Shown: positions 30,976 through 35,762 of the stretch, piece by piece
Layout: every line of letters begins with the position of its first letter
Numbering within the stretch: the stretch's first letter is position 1
Source of the DNA: Clostridia bacterium
GTDB lineage: Bacteria; Bacillota; Clostridia; Oscillospirales; Acutalibacteraceae
Assembly: GCA_017430145.1 (NCBI GenBank)
Contig: JAFRNP010000175.1
Coordinates: forward strand, 1-35,762
Direction of reading: 5' to 3'
DNA length: 35,762 bases
Translations under genes and position numbers: made by a program
The notes under the pieces: generated by a model
What the model saw: the letters and a program-made list of their open reading frames with translations, nothing else
Databases searched by the model: none
Told to the model about the DNA's origin: nothing

Positions 30976-31860
30976 ATGTTTGAAAAGCTGTTTACGACCG
31001 TTGTACTGATTCTGACGCTATTCCTTCAGAATCTGTTTGTTCTGCCGGTCAGACACGCGCAGGACGTACAGTTGAAGGCGGTGCTGATTGCGGATATCCA
31101 TGCGGACGCGGATTTTACCCGCGACCGCATGGACAATATGCGTGAGATGTTCGCCGCGATCGGCAGGACGCAAAACGACGCCGATACGATCGTCATGGCG
31201 GGCGATCTGACCAACAGCGGCTCGTTTTTGGAATACGTCCATCTGCAGAACTGCCTGAACGCCTATTGCCGCATCCCCGACCGGGTGCCGGAAATGGGCA
31301 ACCACGACAGCTGGAACCACAGCGACGACCCGGATTACGGGAATGCCGAACGGTATTTTAAGTCCTTTTGCAGATGGAACGGCATAAAAACAGAAAACGT
31401 GTATTACACAAAGCGCGTCAACGGCGTCCCGTTTATCGTTCTGGGCGTGGAAGCGTGCGATTTCGGCGACCCGTACCACTCCGAAACGCAATTAAACTGG
31501 TTTGAAAGGGAGCTGAACGCCGCCGTAACCGAAGGGACCCCCGTCTTCGTCGTCTGCCACAGGGATTTCAGAAATCTCGGCGAGAGCGCCGGGCGGATGC
31601 GGCAGATTTTGACGGACGCTTCCTTAGCGGCCAGCGCGCCCATTATTTTTGTCAGCGGACATTATCATACGATCGGCGCAAACACGTATAAACAGCAAAA
31701 CGACAAGCTTATTTTCCTCAACCTGCCGTCCATGCAGTATACGGACGACCGGGGGCTTATGTTCCTCGCCGAGGTCACGGCGAATACAGTGACCCTCACG
31801 GGAACCTATATCCTGCCAAACGCCCCGGCGCAGGGATACGCGTATACGATTGCGTATTGA
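30976..31860 (+). CDS. Membrane-anchored/secreted metallophosphoesterase
   Basis: 294 residues from ATG 30976 (AGGTG six bases upstream; a GTG nine bases earlier is in frame but would overlap that site). The first 26 residues are a hydrophobic anchor or signal (LFTTVVLILTLFLQNLFVLP). The calcineurin-like motifs follow: ADIHAD (Asp/His), AGDLTN, GNHDSW, VVCHRD and SGHYHTIG, giving a complete two-metal site. It differs from the phosphoesterase at 3110 in every linker, so they are distant relatives, not a recent duplication. Probably acts on a phosphodiester or phosphomonoester outside the membrane; substrate unknown. Monocistronic. Confidence 0.88.
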   Translation: MFEKLFTTVVLILTLFLQNLFVLPVRHAQDVQLKAVLIADIHADADFTRDRMDNMREMFAAIGRTQNDADTIVMAGDLTNSGSFLEYVHLQNCLNAYCRIPDRVPEMGNHDSWNHSDDPDYGNAERYFKSFCRWNGIKTENVYYTKRVNGVPFIVLGVEACDFGDPYHSETQLNWFERELNAAVTEGTPVFVVCHRDFRNLGESAGRMRQILTDASLAASAPIIFVSGHYHTIGANTYKQQNDKLIFLNLPSMQYTDDRGLMFLAEVTANTVTLTGTYILPNAPAQGYAYTIAY

Positions 31861-31908
31861 GCCAAACGAGAACAAAGATCTGTCTTTCCTTTCGCGCGTT
31901 CTGAACGA

Positions 31909-31942
31909 CAAACCCCGCCGCCCTTTCGGACAGCGGGGTTTG
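31909..31942 (+). terminator. Terminator hairpin of the second metallophosphoesterase
   Basis: Perfect 10-bp stem CAAACCCCGC / GCGGGGTTTG. The T-tract is short and inside the stem, so its strength is uncertain. Confidence 0.6.
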
Positions 31943-32091
31943 CACATAAAGAGGAGATGAGAAAAAATCAAGTCAATTGGCCGCGGCACTTTTTTGCCGG
32001 CGCGCTTGCGCCGACGGCGCCGGAGTCGATCGTATATGTACGCGGTTTCCCGCGGAGTTTTTCGGATCTTTGCCGGTGTGCGGCTTGCCTC

Positions 32092-32226
32092 TCAACGATT
32101 GTTGCAGCTCATCAACGCTTCAAGTTCGATGATCTTACCCAGCTTTTTGAGAGAAAACTTCATGCCGGAGATCTCTTTCATCAGCTGTTCTTCCATCGAT
32201 CTGATCTCTTTGTCGTAACTTTTCAT
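32092..32226 (-). CDS. Small 44-residue helical protein of unknown function
   Basis: ATG 32226 follows AAAGGAGAG with ideal spacing and a near-perfect promoter (32260-32287). The product starts MKSYDKEIRSMEEQLMKEI, continues SGMKFSLKKLGKIIELEALM and ends SCNNR. It is charged and amphipathic, predicted as one or two helices, with a single Cys near the C-terminus and no membrane segment. The strong promoter and ribosome site argue that it is really expressed. I do not recognise the family. Candidate roles are a regulatory or protein-binding small protein; nothing in the neighbourhood decides. Confidence 0.75.
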   Translation of the reverse strand: MKSYDKEIRSMEEQLMKEISGMKFSLKKLGKIIELEALMSCNNR

Positions 32227-32259
32227 TGTGATTCTCTCCTTTCGTTTGAGTACACCCTC

Positions 32260-32287
32260 ATTATACGCAAATTTTTCAATTTGTCAA
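32260..32287 (-). promoter_or_regulatory. Strong promoter of the 44-residue protein gene
   Basis: Minus strand: TTGACA (32287-32282), 16-base spacer, TATAAT (32265-32260). Both hexamers are perfect. Confidence 0.85.
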
Positions 32288-32448
32288 GCAAAATGCACAA
32301 ATACAGAAATAGGCGTTTGTTTAAATTGACGAATGTTTAAAACCCTTGCGGGCGCGAAAATGATTCACAGATTGCTGGGGAGCGAAAAAAGGTTACTGTT
32401 TAAAATGCACAATCACATGTTACAAAAATGTTGCAAAATGACGAAAAC
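32288..32448. other. AT-rich intergenic stretch
   Basis: I see no gene. A direct repeat TGTTACAAAAA / TGTTGCAAAAT with 11-bp period lies at 32418-32439; it could be a protein-binding site but nothing supports that further. Confidence 0.4.
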
Positions 32449-32482
32449 AGCCTCCCTTTTTTAAAGAGAGGCTTTCATTTTT
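32449..32482. terminator. Terminator at the end of the rluA operon (bidirectional)
   Basis: AGCCTC (32449-32454) / GAGGCT (32468-32473) with an AT-rich loop. A T-rich tract follows on the plus strand, and GTTTTCG on the minus strand after the pseudouridine synthase gene. Confidence 0.6.
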
Positions 32483-32516
32483 GTGAATGTTTTTTTTATT
32501 TTTTCCGCTCAGGCTG

Positions 32517-33500
32517 TTATTGCCGCCGGTCCTGCCGGTTCCCCAGCGTCCGGAACTCCTTTTGGAACCACACGTCACCGGCTGTGAACGATTTGCCTGC
32601 AAGGTAATTAAGGATCCCGGCGTCGGCGGTAAAGGCAAAGGTCAGTTTGTAGGAATACAGGAACTGCTTTTTGTACCCGCCGAACCGGGCGTTGAGGGCG
32701 TTCGTGCCGTACTTGCCGTCGCCGAGCAGCGGGCAGCCCAAAAACGCCATGTGCGCGCGGATCTGGTGTGTGCGGCCGGTCAGCAGGTCCACCTCGGCAA
32801 GGGTCAGCCCGCCGTATTCGTCCAGCACCCGGTAACGGGTGCGCATGGTCTTTGCGCCGGGGCGCGGCGCGGCGTAGACCTGCACGGTGTTCGTCTTTTC
32901 GTTTTTGAGGGCGTAGGCCTCGACTTCGGCTTCCTTTTCGGGCAGGGACCCGATCAGGACGCAAAGATACTGTTTTATGATCTCCCGGTCTTTGAGCTTC
33001 CGGTTCAGGATCCTGAGAGCCTCGGCGTTTTTTGCCGCGATCACGATGCCGCCGGTGTTGCGGTCGATGCGGTTGACCAGCGCCGGGGCGAAAGACTGCT
33101 CCGCACCGGGGTCGTACTCGCCTTTTTCATAGAGATACCGCTGCACCCTGCCGATCAGCGTGTCGGTGTATTCGCCCTCATCCGGGTGGGACAAAAGCCC
33201 CACCTTTTTGTCCAGCAGCAGAAGATTTTCGTCCTCATACACGATATGCAGCTCCCTGCCCGCGCCGAGAAAATCGTAGCGCGGTTTGACCGGGGCGAAA
33301 AACTCGTCGCCGATATAGAGTTCCAGCTCGTCGCCCGTTTCAAGCCTTTTGGAGATCTCGGTCTTTTTGCCGTTGAGCTTGATGCGTTTGGTCCGCAGGT
33401 ATTTATACATCAGCGACTGCGGCAGCGCGGGGACCGCCTTTGAAAGGAACTTGTCCACCCGCTGCCCGGCGTCGTTCGGTTCAATCTTCAAACGTTTCAT
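32517..33500 (-). CDS. RluA-family rRNA pseudouridine synthase (RluC/RluD-like)
   Basis: 327 residues. An N-terminal S4 RNA-binding domain (about 1-75; QRVDKFLSKAVPALPQSLMYKYLRTKRIKLNG) precedes the catalytic domain with Asp146 in NRIDRNTGGIVI (the usual HRLDxxTSG, here with Asn for His), LKNEKTNTVQV, and RTHQIRAHMAFLGCPLLGDGKYG. It isomerises uridines in 23S rRNA; exact sites cannot be told. The ATG overlaps the last 20 bases of the upstream membrane-protein gene, in another frame, suggesting translational coupling. Last gene of the four-gene leftward operon. Confidence 0.92.
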   Translation of the reverse strand: MKRLKIEPNDAGQRVDKFLSKAVPALPQSLMYKYLRTKRIKLNGKKTEISKRLETGDELELYIGDEFFAPVKPRYDFLGAGRELHIVYEDENLLLLDKKVGLLSHPDEGEYTDTLIGRVQRYLYEKGEYDPGAEQSFAPALVNRIDRNTGGIVIAAKNAEALRILNRKLKDREIIKQYLCVLIGSLPEKEAEVEAYALKNEKTNTVQVYAAPRPGAKTMRTRYRVLDEYGGLTLAEVDLLTGRTHQIRAHMAFLGCPLLGDGKYGTNALNARFGGYKKQFLYSYKLTFAFTADAGILNYLAGKSFTAGDVWFQKEFRTLGNRQDRRQ

Positions 33501-33801
33501 CGTCGTTTTTCGTCAGGTATACGCCCGCCCACAGGCACAGCACCATCGTGCCGACCAGAACGAGCATGGGGACGATGGTGTCGGTGAACAGCCCGGAAAC
33601 GCCGCTCGCGAGCGGCGCCACAGCCGTCAGTGCAAGGATCTTTGCGACTTTCAGCATATACTTTTTCGGGTTGCCCATTTTTGCGGCGTTCCGGCGGGCG
33701 TACGGCAGCAGCATAGGGTCGCGCTTGATCGCGATGATCCCTGCGTAAATGAGCAGCGCGCCGGAGAAGATAAACATCAGGATCGAATAACCGAATTCCA
33801 T
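33481..33801 (-). CDS. Small membrane protein, three predicted helices
   Basis: 106 residues from ATG 33801, which has GGGAGG seven bases upstream; a longer in-frame extension to 33921 runs into the amidohydrolase gene and has no ribosome site. Hydrophobic segments at about 5-24 (ILMFIFSGALLIYAGIIAI), 50-68 and 73-94, with a basic loop (RRNAAKMGNPKKYML) between the first two, put that loop in the cytoplasm. The acidic C-terminus is KNDDETFED. No family recognised. It lies 20 bases after the amidohydrolase gene and overlaps rluA by 20 bases. Confidence 0.8.
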   Translation of the reverse strand: MEFGYSILMFIFSGALLIYAGIIAIKRDPMLLPYARRNAAKMGNPKKYMLKVAKILALTAVAPLASGVSGLFTDTIVPMLVLVGTMVLCLWAGVYLTKNDDETFED

Positions 33802-33821
33802 TGGGAGACCTCCCGTCTTTT

Positions 33822-34730
33822 CTATAGCAGTATTTTTGCGTTTTCGTACAAAATCAGGCGTTTTTCTTCGTCTGTCAGCGGCAGGGCTTCGATTTTTGCC
33901 CGTTCCGAGGCCTGGCAGCACCAGGGGCTGTCGGTGCCGAACAGCACCCGCCCGGCGCCGAAGGCGCGAATGATCCGCACAAAGTCGTCGGGAGCGGCCA
34001 GCCGCCGGAATTCTTCCGGTTTCGTGCAGTCCGGGCGTACGGTCATCTCCCCCAGCGAAAACGCGGTGTCAATATAAACGTTTTTAAATGCCGCGAGCTT
34101 TTCGGCCTGTTCCCATTGCCTCCACGCGCCCATGTGCGCCAGCACCAGCCGCACGTTTCCCACCTGCCGCAGGGCGCTTTCGATCTTATCGGCCGTCGCG
34201 TGCCCGACGCCGGGGAACCCCACGTCCCACCCGGCGTGGGTGACCACGGTCAGCCCGTTTTCGGCGGCGGCGTACAGGATGCGGAGATACCGCGGGTCGT
34301 CAAAATCCACTCGTTGATAGACCGGGTGGAGCTTTACGCCCCGCAGGCCCAGCCGCGCGATCCGGCGGATCTCCTTTTCCGCGTCCGGCGTGTCCGGGTG
34401 GACGCCGCCGAAATGGACGATCCCGCCCCGGTCGTTCGCGGCGGAATAGTCGTTGATATGCGCCGCCTTTGCGGGGTTCGTCACCACCGGCAGCACCACG
34501 CTGCAAACGACGCCCGCCTGCCGCATGGACGCGGCAAGCGCCGCCTCTGTACCGGCGGTATGGTAAAGAAGCCCGCCGGCGCGGCTCATTTTTTCAAGCG
34601 TGGGCCCGGCGATGGCATCCGGAAAGGTGTGCGTGTGGAAATCGATCGCCGGCAGCAGATCGGGCGCCGGCGATCCGGTGAGAGCTTCGTCCGGCAGGCT
34701 GTCGGTACAGTTGACGTCGGATCCGTTCAT
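33822..34730 (-). CDS. Amidohydrolase-2-family metal-dependent hydrolase
   Basis: 302 residues. TIM-barrel amidohydrolase motifs: DFHTHTFPD (metal HxH, near residue 31), GVKLHP (Lys), VVTHAGWD (His), LVLAHMGAW (His) and FGTDSPW (Asp). This matches the ACMSD/TIM-barrel group, which hydrolyses or decarboxylates small aromatic or cyclic acids; actual substrate unknown. The ATG shares ATGA with the stop of the preceding alpha/beta hydrolase gene, so the two are translationally coupled and may act in one catabolic step series. The 20-residue N-terminal extension (NGSDVNCTDSLPDEAL) before the barrel is unusual. Confidence 0.88.
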   Translation of the reverse strand: MNGSDVNCTDSLPDEALTGSPAPDLLPAIDFHTHTFPDAIAGPTLEKMSRAGGLLYHTAGTEAALAASMRQAGVVCSVVLPVVTNPAKAAHINDYSAANDRGGIVHFGGVHPDTPDAEKEIRRIARLGLRGVKLHPVYQRVDFDDPRYLRILYAAAENGLTVVTHAGWDVGFPGVGHATADKIESALRQVGNVRLVLAHMGAWRQWEQAEKLAAFKNVYIDTAFSLGEMTVRPDCTKPEEFRRLAAPDDFVRIIRAFGAGRVLFGTDSPWCCQASERAKIEALPLTDEEKRLILYENAKILL

Positions 34731-35608
34731 AGGTACCTTTCTGCAAAGACAAACATGGCGTCCAGCCGTTTTTGCTGCATCTCCTCGGAGACCGACGCCG
34801 TGAAATGGTTGGTGTTTTCGTAGGTGACGAACAGGCTGTCCACGCCGTTTGCCTGCAGCTTTTCATACAGTAGTTCCGCGTTTTTGCAGGGAACGACCAT
34901 ATCGGCGTCGCCCTGGCATACGATCGTGGGCGGCACGTCCGGCGTGACCATCGACAGCGGCGTGATCGCGTCGATCGCCGACTGCAGGGCGGGGTCGTCC
35001 ACGTTCCCGGCGGTGATATTTTCTCCCGTAAGGCCTGTGGCGGCGATAAAGCGAAGGGCTTCCAGCGCCGTCGTCCCTTTGTCGTGCAAAAGCGGGTCGG
35101 CAGGCGCGGCGACGACGGTCACGAACGCGATCGGGATCGGCGCGTCGGCGTAATGCGTATAGGCGTAAATGAGCCCCAGATGCGCGCCGGCGGAATGCCC
35201 TGCAACGATCAGCTTCCCGGGCGTGACGCCGCGGCCTTCAAGCTCCGTTTTCACGCGTTCGCACGCGTTTGCGATATCGTCGACCATATCCGCCGCCGTC
35301 ACGTTGTAGTACAGCGACCGGTAATCTGCGGTCACGCCCACATAGCCGTACTGCGCCGCCTGTTTCGCGTAGCGGGCGAACTTGGTCTGGCTGCCGGTCA
35401 GCCACGAGCCGCCGTGCAGCACCAGCACCACGTTCACGCCGTCTTCCACGTCGTCGGGCAGGTACATGTCAAACGCCTGTTTCGGCGATTCCCCGTACTG
35501 TACGCGCACCCCCGTATTCGGAAGATCCTTTTGCGCCTGCAAAGGCGCAAAGAGCGACAGAAAAAAGGAGGTGAGGGAGAAGAGGAGGGAGAGGATGGAT
35601 TTTGTCAT
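34727..35608 (-). CDS. Secreted alpha/beta hydrolase (BD-FAE/esterase type)
   Basis: 293 residues from ATG 35608. The frame extends 33 bases further into the MITE-like repeat, but the natural start with its signal peptide is MTKSILSLLFSLTSFFLSLF, cleaved near residue 26. The hydrolase has HGGSW (65-69), GHSAG with nucleophile Ser139, Asp234 or Asp236 (CQGDADMVV) and His268 (ENTNHF). The type resembles feruloyl/acetyl esterases and kynurenine-formamidase-like enzymes. AGAAAGG lies about 10 bases upstream. The MITE-like repeat ends only about 17 bases before the start, so it may have displaced the original promoter. First gene of the four-gene operon. Confidence 0.85.
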   Translation of the reverse strand: MTKSILSLLFSLTSFFLSLFAPLQAQKDLPNTGVRVQYGESPKQAFDMYLPDDVEDGVNVVLVLHGGSWLTGSQTKFARYAKQAAQYGYVGVTADYRSLYYNVTAADMVDDIANACERVKTELEGRGVTPGKLIVAGHSAGAHLGLIYAYTHYADAPIPIAFVTVVAAPADPLLHDKGTTALEALRFIAATGLTGENITAGNVDDPALQSAIDAITPLSMVTPDVPPTIVCQGDADMVVPCKNAELLYEKLQANGVDSLFVTYENTNHFTASVSEEMQQKRLDAMFVFAERYL

Positions 35609-35624
35609 TGAGGTAAGGCCTTTC

Positions 35625-35762
35625 TTAAGGCAACACCGCACAATTCGCGGCGCACGCCTTGCTTGATCTTTATTCCGTCATCCTGCACAGATTTTCCTTG
35701 CCAACCGCCAGGTTGACGGCGTCAAATCTGTACAATCTGACGAAAAAATCTACTGCGCAATC
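35625..35762. repeat. MITE-like element, proximal part with terminal inverted repeat
   Basis: GGCAACACCGCACAATTC (35629-35646) is the first terminal inverted repeat. Bases 35641-35762 are identical to 1-122, and the matching inverted end is at 131-149. It abuts the ribosome site of the alpha/beta hydrolase gene. Confidence 0.6.

Noticed and set aside
1-35762. Complete circular plasmid or phage genome
   Set aside because: The identical ends belong to a dispersed-looking inverted-repeat element, and there is no replication, partition, structural phage or transfer gene. Long reads could reverse this.

Overview
The window looks like a chromosomal piece of a spore-forming, GC-rich Firmicute of the class Clostridia (Oscillospirales-like; inferred). 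Reasons: a ypeB / coiled-coil lipoprotein / spoVAE sporulation-germination cluster, strong AGGAGG-type ribosome sites, sigma-A promoters of the Gram-positive kind, single-membrane secreted proteins, and dispersed hairpin repeats of a type common in gut Clostridia. I found no rRNA, tRNA, CRISPR, phage or plasmid replication genes. The first 122 and last 122 bases are identical. Joined through that repeat, the ends form a MITE-like element with imperfect terminal inverted repeats, so the contig probably stops in a dispersed repeat and need not be a circular replicon.

Layout, left to right. 1-3090: a HAD hydrolase (+), a hairpin-repeat array, an XRE-TPR regulator (-) and a decayed gene tail. 3110-7220 (-): a secreted metallophosphoesterase, then a GH116 beta-glycosidase and an FMN-binding protein that look co-transcribed. 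7367-11932: an ABC-ATPase remnant, an esterase, a TPM-like membrane protein with a zinc ribbon (-), an in-frame relic joining an ABC ATPase to a histidine kinase, and a secreted glycerophosphodiesterase. 12291-13799: a B12-binding radical SAM enzyme. 13912-17927 (-): two tandem DUF6273-like membrane proteins, a GNAT acetyltransferase and a 4Fe-4S aldo/keto reductase. 18050-20162 (-): the spore cluster, with a sigma-G-like promoter. 20282-22906 (+): a complete metal-efflux operon (ArsR/CadC-type repressor, free HMA protein, CadA-type P1B ATPase) with a consensus promoter, an operator and an internal terminator-like hairpin.

The most unusual region is 22940-30588. A lone tyrosine recombinase is followed by a hairpin-rich stretch and then two copies of a 30-bp palindromic site in opposite orientation (24308-24337 and 24541-24570). 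Between them lie about 200 bp carrying a good extended -10 promoter and two terminator-like hairpins. Directly to the right is a 1966-residue secreted multidomain surface protein (GLUG-like repeats, InlB/Flg_new-type repeats, CxxC modules). As captured, the promoter points away from the surface gene; flipping the segment would aim it at the gene. I read this as a probable recombinase-driven ON/OFF switch for a giant surface protein, captured OFF. It is an inference from site geometry and needs read-level evidence of inversion.

The right end (30976-35608) holds a second secreted metallophosphoesterase, a well-supported 44-residue small protein, and a tightly coupled leftward operon: alpha/beta hydrolase, amidohydrolase, small membrane protein and RluA-type pseudouridine synthase, with overlapping stops and starts. 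Three gene remnants (2712, 7461, 10519) indicate ongoing gene decay by internal deletion.
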